From Anaerolineae bacterium (lineage in GTDB: Bacteria; Chloroflexota; Anaerolineae; Aggregatilineales; Phototrophicaceae): a stretch of DNA of 41,224 bases. Every line of letters starts with the position of its first letter. Within the stretch, counting starts at the first letter, position 1. The stretch lies in contig JAPKMO010000030.1 in the NCBI GenBank assembly GCA_026645945.1, positions 1 through 41,224 of the forward strand. The letters run 5' to 3'. Made by a program: the position numbers and the translations under genes. Positions 7,335-15,270 of the stretch are shown one piece after another. Under the pieces are notes generated by a model. The model saw only the letters and a list, made by a program, of their open reading frames with translations, was not told the DNA's origin and made no database searches.

Positions 7335-8933
7335 TTAAACCCGAATCTCGACCGGGCGGGCGTGCCGCACGAAATCGAGATGGCGCAGTTCGTCCAGCAC
7401 GGCTTCCGGGATAGGCTGATCGAGCGTGAGAACGGTCAGGGTATGGCCGCCGGGTTCGGCGCGCCCAGTGTACCAACTGGCGATGTTGACATTGTTGTTC
7501 GCCATCAGCGTGCCGACGCGCCCGATCACGCCCGGCTGGTCGTAACTGCCCAGGATGAGCAGGTGTCCCTCCGGCACGAAGTTCAGGCGGTACTGGTTGA
7601 TCTGGACGATGTGCGGCTGTTTGCGGTCGAGCAGCGTGCCGGACGTGGTGATCTGCTCGCCATCTTCCAGCGTCACCTGGCAGGTGACCATGTTGGCATA
7701 CTCGCCGGTTTGCAGCCCTTTGGTCTGGGTAATCTGGATGCCGCGTTCGGCAGCCAGCACCGGCGCGTTGATGGTGTTCACCTTCTCGCCCAGCACCGGG
7801 CGCAGCAGCCCTTTGAGCAGGCCGACGGCCACCGGCTTGACCACTCCGCTCACTTCATCGCCCCGGTACTCGACCGCTACCCGCCGCACCGCCGCCCGCG
7901 CCAGCGAGTGAGTCAGCGTACCGATGCATTCGGCCAGCCACATATAAGGGCGAACGGTTTCGTAGTCCAGGCCGGGCATAAAGGGCATGTTCACCACGTT
8001 GCGGTAGTCGTCGCCGCGCAGCGCGTCCAGAACCTGCTCGACAATCTGGATGGATAAATCCTGGGTGGCCTCAACCGTGTTATCGCCGATGTGAGGCGTA
8101 TGCAGCACGTTGTCCAGGCCGACCAGCGGGCTGTTGTAGGGCGGTTCTTCCGGGTAGACATCTACCGCCACGCCCGCCAGATGGCCGCTTTTGACCGCTT
8201 CGGCGACGGCATTTTCGTCCCAGATCGCGCCGTGCGCCGTGTTGATGAGCCGCGTGCCGGGTTTCATCAGTTTGATGGCCTCGGCGTCCAGCAGGCCGCG
8301 CGTTTCGGCGGTCAGCGGCACGTGCAGAGTCACAAAATCGGCGCGCTGGAGCAGCTCGCGCAGGCCGACCAGCGCGATACGTTCATCGCCGACCTGCTCC
8401 TCGCCGATGTAAGGGTCGTTCGCCAGCACCGTCATGCCGAAGGCCAGGCAGCGCGCCGCCACCACCTGCCCGACCCGCCCCAGGCCGACCACACCCAGCG
8501 TTTTGCCATGAAGCTGAACGCCGGCCTGCCGCTTGCGGTCGAGCAGCCACCAGCCGTCTTTGAGGCTCTGGTGCGCGACGACAATTTTACGGCTGAGCGC
8601 CAGCATCAGCGTGATCGCCAGTTCGCCATGCGCGATGGCGCTGGTTCCCGGCGTGTTCATGACGATCACGCCGCGTTCGGTGGCGGCCTCGGTATCCACG
8701 CCGTTCAGCCCCGCCCCCACGCGCCCGATCACCTTCAAGTTAGGTGCGTTTTCCAGCAGGTCGCGGTCAATATGGATGCCGTCGCGGGCGATCAGCGCGT
8801 GGGCGGTTTTCAGGCCGTCCCGCACCGCCGGGAACGACGGCGGCACGATGATTGCTTGCGCGTCGCCAACGGCGCGCAGCCGTTCGACAGCTTCATCGGT
8901 CAGGTCGGTCGCCACCAGGATATGAAAGGCCAT
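7335..8933 (-). CDS. serA: D-3-phosphoglycerate dehydrogenase, long form with ACT domain
   Basis: 532 residues, the length of the long SerA type: substrate domain, Rossmann NAD domain, intervening ASB domain (about 320-450) and C-terminal ACT domain (about 455-532, LLILGSYDQPGVIGRVGTLM). It oxidises 3-phosphoglycerate, the first step of serine synthesis. The NAD loop is GVVGLGRVGQ (147-156). Catalytic E263 (DVYPEEPP) and H281 (TPHIG) are present. The catalytic Arg of the usual NxARG motif is instead His: NTAHGAIWDE, H234. The ACT domain suggests serine feedback. Degenerate heptads abut its ATG. A serB-like gene lies 3 kb upstream on the same strand. The family is certain; full activity is less so because of the Arg-to-His change. 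Confidence 0.9.
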   Translation of the reverse strand: MAFHILVATDLTDEAVERLRAVGDAQAIIVPPSFPAVRDGLKTAHALIARDGIHIDRDLLENAPNLKVIGRVGAGLNGVDTEAATERGVIVMNTPGTSAIAHGELAITLMLALSRKIVVAHQSLKDGWWLLDRKRQAGVQLHGKTLGVVGLGRVGQVVAARCLAFGMTVLANDPYIGEEQVGDERIALVGLRELLQRADFVTLHVPLTAETRGLLDAEAIKLMKPGTRLINTAHGAIWDENAVAEAVKSGHLAGVAVDVYPEEPPYNSPLVGLDNVLHTPHIGDNTVEATQDLSIQIVEQVLDALRGDDYRNVVNMPFMPGLDYETVRPYMWLAECIGTLTHSLARAAVRRVAVEYRGDEVSGVVKPVAVGLLKGLLRPVLGEKVNTINAPVLAAERGIQITQTKGLQTGEYANMVTCQVTLEDGEQITTSGTLLDRKQPHIVQINQYRLNFVPEGHLLILGSYDQPGVIGRVGTLMANNNVNIASWYTGRAEPGGHTLTVLTLDQPIPEAVLDELRHLDFVRHARPVEIRV

Positions 8934-8936
8934 AAA

Positions 8937-8971
8937 GGTAAGTTCCGAGTGCTAAGTTCCGAGTTTCGAGT
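8937..8971 (-). repeat. ACTNNNN heptads upstream of serA
   Basis: Read on the serA strand, five 7-base units begin with ACT at 8971, 8964, 8957, 8950 and 8943 (examples ACTCGGA twice, ACTTACC last). The run ends three bases before the serA ATG. A GGAA inside one unit is the only Shine-Dalgarno-like string. Confidence 0.75.
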
Positions 8972-9012
8972 TGCGGAGGCGCGCCGCAGCGCGTCCCTAC
9001 CCCTCCAGACGG

Positions 9013-10128
9013 TTATTTTGTCCTGAACGAGTACTGGATTGTCACCGTCTGTCCGGCTTCGATTGTGACCATCCAGCGTAAGACGTTTCCGGTTTCGCGA
9101 GAAGGTTCTTCAGAAAAAACCAGGCTTTGCGCGTCCGGGCGCTGGTAGTCCACAACTTCAACCGTCACCGGCTGCTGGCCGAAATTGGTCAGTTCCAGTT
9201 CGACGCGGTATTGATAATTGTAACCCCCCCCGGCCAGCACCGTCTGGCTCTCGCTGCGGTTGACGCGCACATCCTGCAAGCTGCCGATTGTAACGCTGCC
9301 CTCGCTGCCGACCGGCGTGATCTCGATAAAATCGCTGCCGATGAAAATGCCGTCCTTGTAGGAACGCACGATGCCTTCGGCCAGCGGCAGGTCGGCCCGG
9401 TTACGAATCTTATAAATCACCGTCACCTGCTGGTTGGCCGGTGCATTCCACAGCAGCACGCGGCGCGCCGGCAGGGTCGCCTGGAGCATCTGCTGGTAGA
9501 GCGTTTCACCCGCCGCGCCGGTCAGCGCCCCCGGCTCGTAAATGTACTGGATGGTGGCCGCGCCGACTTCGCCGTCGGATGGGGCGGCTTCATCGTATCC
9601 GGCCAGATACTGGTTAGCCGTCACCCGCGACAGCGAATCCACCGGCTGCGAGGTATCCACCTGCCCGGCGATCAGGTACGTTTGCACGGCGTCCAGCGCA
9701 AGCGTCGTGTTCTGCACCTCGGCGTAGAAGTAAAAGTCCACCGTCTCCGCCGGGTCGCCGTTGAGCGTCATGTCGTAACGCGGCGTCCAGCTTAAGCCGG
9801 AGAGCAGATATTCGAGCGTCACCTCGCGCGCTTCCGCGCCGGTTGTCCATTCCAGCAGCAGTTGGCCGTCCGCCCGTCGCAGCCGGAAAGCCGGCACGCG
9901 CCGGTCGCCTTCGCGCACGGTGAGCGTATTGTCAAAGATGCTCGGCGGCAGCGCCACCCGCGCCTGCACACCGGCGGGCAGGGTGATGGTATCCCGCGCG
10001 AAGGCCACGTTGTTCAGGAAGATGTAAATTTCGTCCGGCTGGCTGATGTAGGTGATCTGGTCGGCAGCCCAAACGGGCGCTGCCAGCGCCGCCAGTGCCA
10101 CAATCATAACAAACAGGATTTTTCTCAT
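9013..10128 (-). CDS. Exported DUF4139-like protein
   Basis: 371 residues. A Sec signal peptide (MRKILFVMIVALAALAAPVWA, about 21 residues) is followed by an all-beta protein with no membrane anchor. Central text GLSWTPRYDMTLNGDPAETVDFYFYAEVQN is typical of DUF4139 proteins, in which a 'GLsW.a.Y...l' strand is followed by an 'a.i.N.tg..l' element. The C-terminal region (VELELTNFGQQPVTVEVVDYQ and RWMVTIEAGQTVTIQYSF) also fits. No enzyme motif is seen; a structural or binding role in the envelope is the most I would infer. AAAGGAT lies just before the ATG. It stands between serA and a HAD gene on the same strand with its own 76-base gap upstream. Confidence 0.65.
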   Translation of the reverse strand: MRKILFVMIVALAALAAPVWAADQITYISQPDEIYIFLNNVAFARDTITLPAGVQARVALPPSIFDNTLTVREGDRRVPAFRLRRADGQLLLEWTTGAEAREVTLEYLLSGLSWTPRYDMTLNGDPAETVDFYFYAEVQNTTLALDAVQTYLIAGQVDTSQPVDSLSRVTANQYLAGYDEAAPSDGEVGAATIQYIYEPGALTGAAGETLYQQMLQATLPARRVLLWNAPANQQVTVIYKIRNRADLPLAEGIVRSYKDGIFIGSDFIEITPVGSEGSVTIGSLQDVRVNRSESQTVLAGGGYNYQYRVELELTNFGQQPVTVEVVDYQRPDAQSLVFSEEPSRETGNVLRWMVTIEAGQTVTIQYSFRTK

Positions 10129-10204
10129 GATTTATCCTTTAGCCCACAAAAAATCTGCTTTCAGCATACGCCGGAATCACGCGGCGAACCGGGCGTTTGG
10201 GATA

Positions 10205-10876
10205 CTATCCGGTTTGTGTTTTGCCGTTCAGCCGTGCTAGGACATCATGCAGGCTGTCGAAGATATGCGGCGTGATGCCATCGAACGACACCGGCCAGGG
10301 ATTGGACGAGTCCGGCACGGCGAAACAGGTTAAACCCGCCGCCACTGCTGCCCGCGCCCCGGCAGGGGTATCTTCGAGCGCCAGACAGCCGGCGGGGGAA
10401 ACATCCAGCCGGCGGACGGCTTCCAGGTACACGTCGGGCGCCGGTTTGCCGCGCGCCACCGCCTCGGCAGAAACGCGCACTTTCAGGACATGCCCCCACC
10501 CCTCGCCCTCGACGACCGCCTCAATGACCGACTGCGGCGAACTGGAAGCGATGGCGCAGGGGATACCTTGCCGGTGAACATAATCCAGGACTTCCGCCGC
10601 GCCGGGTTTTTTAATCACCTTATCGGGAACGAGCGCGGCCATGTAATCCAGCAGTTCGTCGTACAGGCGGTTATAATCTTCCCGGAAGCCGAACATCATG
10701 CCCAACTTCTCGAAAAATTCGTCCAGGCGCAGCCCCAATACCTCGCTGCGTGGGTGCTGCTCGTCGTATTGGAAGCCGCGCGCCGCCAGCAGCATGGACT
10801 CGGCCTCTGTCCAGACGACTTCCGTATCCACCAGCAGGCCGTCCATATCGAAGATGATCGCTTTCCAGTTATTCAT
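10205..10876 (-). CDS. HAD phosphatase, beta-phosphoglucomutase-like
   Basis: 223 residues from the ATG at 10876; an in-frame ATG nine codons earlier is less likely because the family starts MNNWKAIIFDMDG. Motif I is D10-M-D12-GLLVDTE. The motif II serine is in CAIASSSPQ, the motif III lysine is in RGKPAPDVY, and motif IV is CLALEDTPAGARAA. This set, with a helical cap, is the beta-phosphoglucomutase / sugar-phosphatase group (PGMB, 2-deoxyglucose-6-phosphatase, GS1-like). AGGA lies about 10 bases before the start. It overlaps the stop of the SerB-like gene by eight bases, so the two phosphatases are co-translated. The substrate is unknown. Confidence 0.85.
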   Translation of the reverse strand: MNNWKAIIFDMDGLLVDTEVVWTEAESMLLAARGFQYDEQHPRSEVLGLRLDEFFEKLGMMFGFREDYNRLYDELLDYMAALVPDKVIKKPGAAEVLDYVHRQGIPCAIASSSPQSVIEAVVEGEGWGHVLKVRVSAEAVARGKPAPDVYLEAVRRLDVSPAGCLALEDTPAGARAAVAAGLTCFAVPDSSNPWPVSFDGITPHIFDSLHDVLARLNGKTQTG

Positions 10877-11726
10877 GGCTGCTTTTCCTGAAAGTATTTT
10901 CAAACGCCTGCCGCCAGTCGTCGCGCCGGATCGTCAGGCCGCCGTCCAGCGCCAGGGCGACGCCGCGCTCGAAAACGGCCTGGTGCGGCGTTCCGGCGGC
11001 GCGGTGGAGACCGCCCGCCCCGGCGGCCAGCGGCAGCACCGGCGCCAGCGAGCCGGCCGATATAAATATGTCCGAACCGTTCCGCACCTTCTCGCGCGAA
11101 ACCACGCCGCCAAACCCAACAAATGCATCCACCTGATCGCGGGCCGCCAGGTCAGAAGCGCCGTCGCCGATCATCAGGCGGCGGCCCGGTTTGCCCGCCG
11201 CCAGCGCCCGGATGATGTCCGCTTTGCCGCTGGAAACGGTCAGCGGGCCATCGTCATAGTCCAGGTAGGACTGGCGGGCGCGGGTATCCGGTTGGTAGTA
11301 GCGCCACCAGTCGCCGGAAAGCTCGTTGTACTCCAGTTCGACAGCGCGGATATTTTCCGGCGGCACGCCCAGGCGCTTGCCGAAACCCCGCACCGCCTCC
11401 GCCAGCCCGCCGCTGACGATAAAAACCTGCTTGCCCAAAAAACGCAGTGCGGCGATGACGGCCTGTGCGTCCGGCACCAGCGTCTCCCAGTAGCGTTCTT
11501 CGATGGCCTTAAGCTGGCCGCGTGTGGGGCGGATGGCGCGCAGCCGTTTGCCGTACACTTCGGCCAGGTCGAGATCGCCGTTCATGGCTTTTTCGGTCAG
11601 CACGCCGACGCGCCATTCCTTACCTTTCAACCGGGCCAGTTCGTCAATGCCCTCAATGGCGGAGAGGGTGCTGTCGCAGTCGAAGAAGATCAGATCAAAA
11701 CTCGTCCAGCGAATGTCGTTGACCAA
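10869..11726 (-). CDS. serB: Phosphoserine phosphatase-like HAD-IB protein
   Basis: 285 residues from a TTG with GAGGAGG about 10 bases upstream. HAD-IB motifs are complete: FFDCDSTL with D16 and D18, serine S105 in VFIVSGG, K168 in SSGKAD, and IGDGASD with D188 and D192. The Ser-Thr after the second Asp and the 'EGIDELA' cap helix (with E25) match phosphoserine phosphatase, which removes phosphate in the last step of serine synthesis. The C-terminus (about 230-285) extends beyond the usual 210-220 residues and lacks a known domain. Pairing with serA on the same strand supports the role. A related HAD-IB phosphatase acting on another small substrate cannot be excluded. Confidence 0.8.
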   Translation of the reverse strand: MVNDIRWTSFDLIFFDCDSTLSAIEGIDELARLKGKEWRVGVLTEKAMNGDLDLAEVYGKRLRAIRPTRGQLKAIEERYWETLVPDAQAVIAALRFLGKQVFIVSGGLAEAVRGFGKRLGVPPENIRAVELEYNELSGDWWRYYQPDTRARQSYLDYDDGPLTVSSGKADIIRALAAGKPGRRLMIGDGASDLAARDQVDAFVGFGGVVSREKVRNGSDIFISAGSLAPVLPLAAGAGGLHRAAGTPHQAVFERGVALALDGGLTIRRDDWRQAFENTFRKSSHE

Positions 11727-11842
11727 AGGCGCAGGGCCTCCTCACTCATTCAAACGCGGCGATTGTACTCTTTTGAACGGATTTTGTGAACGGAAAACAG
11801 CGGTCTGGCATCAATCTACCGCCGCCGGTTTGCGGATTCCTA

Positions 11843-13396
11843 TCATGGCGGCGTTTCCAGCACGTGCGCGGCTTGCTGGGCGGCAGGCAGGAAAACCGCC
11901 GTGTAGTGCCGGTAGGCATCGGCGGCGGTGAACGCCAGCGCCACCAACAGCAGCCACAGCGCCAGCGCCGCGCCCAGGCTGCCAAGCCGCGCGACGAACA
12001 GGCGCGCAAGGCAGGCCGCGCCATAAGCGGCAAAAAACAGCGCCACCGGCAGCGCCAGCGCCGCCCGCTGCGCGTCCGGGTAAGTGGCCGCCAGCGCCGA
12101 TGGCAGCAGGCTGAAAACCAGCGCGGCCAGCGGCAGCCCATCCAGCCAGCGCCGCGCGCTCCGAATCCGCGCCATCCATGCCAGCAGGCCAAAGGCGAAC
12201 AACGCCGCCAGCGCGGGAGAAAACACCGGGCGGTCGAAGATGCCGTGTAACGGGTTCGGGTCGCCGGTCAGGTTAAACAGCAGCAGCGAAGCCGCCAGCG
12301 AGTCGAGCAGCGCCAGCGCCGGGTTGAGGCCATCGGCAGCCCGCGTCAGGCTGTTGGCGGCAAGCGCCGAATCCAACGCCAGCAAAAACGGAAGTGCCAG
12401 CACCAGCGCCGCGCCCACGCCCAGAACCACTTGCAGCCGGGAAAAACGGTTTTCCAGCAGGTACAGCAGGTTAAAAGCAGGCAGCAGCAGCGCCAGCGCG
12501 CCGAACAGCGGCGACACCAGCCACGTGACCAGAATCAGCAGTGCGAACGCGCCTATGACGCTCGCCAGCGGCATATTTCTGGGGGCGGCGCTGGCCGCGA
12601 ACCAGTTCGCCAGCGCCGTCACCAGCAGCGCGGCGAAAAAAGCCAGCGTCGTGTAAAGGTCGCCGGTCTTGACCAGCACCAGCGGCCAGCCGGACACGAC
12701 CAGAAACCCGGCGGCCAGCAAACCGGCCAGGTTGAAACCCGCCCGGCGGCCCGTTATGCCCGCCTCGAACCGGCTGACCAGAAGATAGGCAGCCGGCACA
12801 AGCAGGACGGCGAACACCGCGCCCCAGTCCACGCGGATTTGCGCCTGCAAAAACTCGAACATAAAGGCGGAGTCGCGCTGCGTTATTTCGGCGGGCAGCG
12901 CGGGCGGGTTGGGGAACAAGCCCGGCGTCACTGCTGCGACGACCATCAGAACCAGCAGCGCCGCCATACCCCACACGCCGCCCCAGGATGCGGCGAACGG
13001 GTGTGAACCCGTTTTGTTTTCGCCGTGTGTTTCGCCGGATGGAAAAGATCGCAGCGCGGGCAGCAGCAGCGCCAGCCCGCCGCCGTACAGCAGCAGCGGC
13101 AAAACCGGCTGGCGCGACTCCAGCAGTTGCGCCTGGGCCAACGTCCAGCCGGCCAGCCCCAGCGCCGCCGACAGCGGGGACAGAGCAGCCAGCCGTGCCA
13201 AAACAGGCTGCGCGCGTTCCGACAGCGGCAATTGTGCCGGAAGTTCGGCGGCCAAGACCGGCATTTCGGCTTTTTGCTCCGGCGGGAGGGCTTCAGAAGC
13301 CGCCGGCTGCCGCCGCCGCACGAAGCGATAACCCGCCGCGCCCAGCAGCGCCGCCCCTGCTGCCAGCAGCCCCGCGCCGATCTGACGTTTTTTCAT
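11843..13396 (-). CDS. Polytopic membrane protein resembling the C-terminal half of GT39 proteins
   Basis: 517 residues, about eleven hydrophobic segments. An initial anchor (8-24) is followed by a charged, Ala/Pro-rich cytoplasmic stretch to about 70. The second half carries text typical of Chloroflexota GT39-like proteins: FNLTGDPNPLHGIFDRPVFSPALAALFAFGLL and SLLPSALAATYPDAQRAALALP. The outer-loop Asp/Glu motif that catalyses transfer in this family is not apparent in the N-terminal half, where only SAFMFEFLQAQIRVDW is found. It may be a degenerate or partner protein rather than an active transferase. Its ATG follows GCAGG directly; ACTNNNN heptads lie 20 bases upstream. It is divergent from the TetR gene. 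Confidence 0.65.
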   Translation of the reverse strand: MKKRQIGAGLLAAGAALLGAAGYRFVRRRQPAASEALPPEQKAEMPVLAAELPAQLPLSERAQPVLARLAALSPLSAALGLAGWTLAQAQLLESRQPVLPLLLYGGGLALLLPALRSFPSGETHGENKTGSHPFAASWGGVWGMAALLVLMVVAAVTPGLFPNPPALPAEITQRDSAFMFEFLQAQIRVDWGAVFAVLLVPAAYLLVSRFEAGITGRRAGFNLAGLLAAGFLVVSGWPLVLVKTGDLYTTLAFFAALLVTALANWFAASAAPRNMPLASVIGAFALLILVTWLVSPLFGALALLLPAFNLLYLLENRFSRLQVVLGVGAALVLALPFLLALDSALAANSLTRAADGLNPALALLDSLAASLLLFNLTGDPNPLHGIFDRPVFSPALAALFAFGLLAWMARIRSARRWLDGLPLAALVFSLLPSALAATYPDAQRAALALPVALFFAAYGAACLARLFVARLGSLGAALALWLLLVALAFTAADAYRHYTAVFLPAAQQAAHVLETPP

Positions 13397-13415
13397 CCTG
13401 CCGACATCCCCCTGA

Positions 13416-13443
13416 AGTGAGTTCCAAGCTCCGAGTTCTCAGT
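13416..13443 (-). repeat. ACTNNNN heptads upstream of the membrane protein gene
   Basis: Read leftward, four units of seven start at 13443 (ACTGAGA), 13436 (ACTCGGA), 13429 (GCTTGGA, one change) and 13422 (ACTCACT). ACTCGGA is identical to a unit before serA. The run ends 20 bases before the start codon at 13396. Confidence 0.65.
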
Positions 13444-13457
13444 GAAAACCAGAAGTC

Positions 13458-13505
13458 AGCGCAAAGATGTTAAGGGAAGGATACTTTTCTCCATGTCTTT
13501 GCGCT
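13458..13505. repeat. Inverted repeat with GCGCAAAG arms
   Basis: AGCGCAAAGA (13458-13467) is repeated inverted as TCTTTGCGCT (13496-13505), a perfect 10-bp pair with a 28-base loop. The same arm core (CGCAAAG) builds the inverted repeat at 19028-19102. Confidence 0.6.
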
Positions 13506-13626
13506 TTTGCGTTATGTCTTTAAAGTGTTTTTGACCCATGCTTTATTATCGCCGGTTTAGGCGTTTTCGCACGTTTAGCAGATGGTCAAAACATCCGCCC
13601 AATCCTGAGATTTCGATCAGCGCGGC

Positions 13627-13656
13627 TTGACAAGGCTCTTGCAACCCTGGTAATCT
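13627..13656 (+). promoter_or_regulatory. Sigma70-type promoter of the tetR gene
   Basis: A perfect -35 TTGACA (13627-13632), an 18-base spacer and TAATCT (13651-13656) as -10. Transcription would begin near 13663, giving a leader of about 35 bases before the TTG start at 13699. Confidence 0.6.
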
Positions 13657-13672
13657 AATCATGATTAGATTA
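13651..13672. promoter_or_regulatory. Perfect 22-bp palindromic operator
   Basis: TAATCTAATCA is followed directly by its reverse complement. It covers the -10 box and probable start point of the TetR-family gene. Length and position are what a TetR dimer that represses its own gene would need. No second copy was seen before the SDR gene. Confidence 0.65.
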
Positions 13673-13698
13673 TTTTTGCCCAGAGAAAGCAGCCTTCG

Positions 13699-14331
13699 TT
13701 GGCGCGCAAACCTGCTGACCAATCGGTGAATAAAGAAGATATTTTGCTGGCAGCGGCAGATGTATTGCAGCGCAACGGTTACGAATCCACCACCATGAAG
13801 GACATTGCCGCCGAAGTTAACCTGACGGCGGCCAGCCTGTACCACCATTTTCGCAATAAAGATGCGCTGCTTCTAGCCGTCCTGGAAGCCGGAATTGAAC
13901 ACATCCTCAGCCAGATTGAACCGATTGCTGTTTCCAGCTATCCACCCGATCATAAGCTGCGCCTGATGATTCACGCCCACGTCACCGGCCTGACCAATAA
14001 TACGGCGGTGGGCGCGGCGATGGTATTCGAGATCAAGTCGCTGGTGAGCGTGAAAACCGCGCCGGATGATGGCCGCGACCCCGAAGTGGCCGAACGCCGC
14101 CGGGCATTCATCGCCCGCCGCGACCAGTTCGAGCGGCTGTTCCGCGCCGTTATTCAGGAAGGTATCGAACGCGGCCTTTTCTGCCCGGTGGACGTGCCGA
14201 TTTTCGTCAAAACACTGCTGGGCGCGCACAACTGGGTCGGCGTCTGGTATCGCCCGGATGGGCGGCTGAACGGGGACGAAATCGCCGACCGGATGGCCGA
14301 TACGTTTTTGCGGGCGCTCCAACCGGCCTGA
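13699..14331 (+). CDS. TetR/AcrR-family transcriptional regulator
   Basis: 210 residues from a TTG start (reading MARKPADQSVNKEDILLAAADVL). The N-terminal helix-turn-helix is clear: LLAAADVLQRNGYESTTMKDIAAEVNLTAASLYHHFRNKDALL, about residues 15-57. The C-terminal ligand/dimer domain has the helical layout of FadR/KstR-like regulators, ending NGDEIADRMADTFLRAL. It heads the rightward beta-oxidation genes, and a perfect palindrome overlaps its promoter, so it most likely represses itself and perhaps the cluster. An acyl-CoA ligand is a reasonable guess from context only. Confidence 0.85.
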   Translation: MARKPADQSVNKEDILLAAADVLQRNGYESTTMKDIAAEVNLTAASLYHHFRNKDALLLAVLEAGIEHILSQIEPIAVSSYPPDHKLRLMIHAHVTGLTNNTAVGAAMVFEIKSLVSVKTAPDDGRDPEVAERRRAFIARRDQFERLFRAVIQEGIERGLFCPVDVPIFVKTLLGAHNWVGVWYRPDGRLNGDEIADRMADTFLRALQPA

Positions 14332-14392
14332 AAAGCGGGCGGCGGCGCTGCTCGTGCCGGGTTTTTATTAAAACCGAAAAGGATAAACAGCT

Positions 14393-15214
14393 GTGAACTT
14401 ACTCGAAAATAAAGTTGCTCTCATCACTGGCAGCGGGCGCGGCATCGGCGCGGCGGCGGCCAAGCTGTACGGCCAGCACGGCGCAAAGGTGGTCGTGACC
14501 GATATTGACCCCGTCCCGGCGGAAGAAACCGCCGGCGCAATTAAAGCGGCGGGCGGCCAGGCGCTGGCGGTCGCCGCCGATGTGACCAAAGCCGCCGACA
14601 TCGAAAACCTGATCGGGCAGACCGTTCAGACCTTCGGCGGGCTGGATATTCTGGTCAATAACGCCGGTTACACCTGGGACGGCATGATCCACAAGATGAC
14701 CGACGAACAGTGGGAAGCCATCATCGGCGTGCATCTGACCGCGCCCTTCCGCATCATCCGGGCTGCCGTTCCCTATATGCGCGACATCGCCAAAAAAGAA
14801 AAGGACGAAACCGGCCAGGCCCAGGCGCGCAAAATCATCAACGTCAGCAGCACGTCCGGCACGCGCGGCAACATCGGCCAGGCCAACTATGCGGCGGCCA
14901 AGATGGGTATCGTCGGCCTGACGCGCACGCTGGCGAAAGAGTGGGCCGCCTTTAACATTCAGGTGAACGCCGTCGCCTTCGGGTACATCGAAACGCGCCT
15001 GACGCAGCCGGACGAGCTGGGCGACTTCACCGAGCGCGAAGGGCAGCGCATCAAACTGGGCATCCCTGACCGCATCCGGCAGGCGGTTATCGCTGGCATC
15101 CCGATGGGACGCCCCGGCACGGTGGACGAAGCCGCCGGGCCGCTGCTGTTTTTCGCCAGCGAGCTGTCGAACTATGTTTCCGGGCAGGTGTTGGAAGTCG
15201 CGGGCGGAATGTAA
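14393..15214 (+). CDS. Short-chain dehydrogenase/reductase (FabG-like)
   Basis: 273 residues from a GTG with AAGGAT about 9 bases upstream. The Rossmann signature TGSGRGIG (residues about 13-20) is followed by VVVTDID, where D in the acidic position suggests NAD rather than NADP. NNAG, the catalytic serine in INVSSTSG, and the YAAAK pair complete the classical SDR set. The C-terminal third has an insertion (RLTQPDELGDFTEREGQRIKLGIPDR) before GIPMGRPGTVDEAAG. Similar proteins are 3-oxoacyl-ACP reductases or 3-hydroxyacyl-CoA dehydrogenases. Because the next genes degrade acyl-CoA, the latter direction is favoured by context. It lies 61 bases after tetR. Confidence 0.85.
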   Translation: MNLLENKVALITGSGRGIGAAAAKLYGQHGAKVVVTDIDPVPAEETAGAIKAAGGQALAVAADVTKAADIENLIGQTVQTFGGLDILVNNAGYTWDGMIHKMTDEQWEAIIGVHLTAPFRIIRAAVPYMRDIAKKEKDETGQAQARKIINVSSTSGTRGNIGQANYAAAKMGIVGLTRTLAKEWAAFNIQVNAVAFGYIETRLTQPDELGDFTEREGQRIKLGIPDRIRQAVIAGIPMGRPGTVDEAAGPLLFFASELSNYVSGQVLEVAGGM

Positions 15215-15270
15215 CGCGCTGCGATTTCTTTTCGGACGGCAGGAGTGGAGGTTGAGGGCGCAGTCGGCGA

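Larger units (their letters stand above)
13397..13698. other. Divergent intergenic region, 302 bases
   Basis: It lies between the leftward membrane gene and the rightward TetR gene. It holds, left to right, the ACTNNNN heptads (13416-13443), an inverted repeat with GCGCAAAG arms (13458-13505), a sigma70-type promoter and an operator palindrome for tetR (13627-13672). The stretch 13506-13626 shows no open frame or structure I can name. Confidence 0.7.

Noticed and set aside
6664..7476. Longer N-terminus for the methyltransferase
   Set aside because: The extra 49 residues lie over serA and are Arg/Pro-rich; the ATG at 7329 begins the family sequence.
7092..8057. Rightward 321-residue frame antisense to serA
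   Set aside because: The opposite strand encodes an intact SerA and methyltransferase.
10698..11789. Rightward 363-residue frame antisense to the serB-like gene
   Set aside because: No recognisable domain, runs against two genes with complete HAD motifs.
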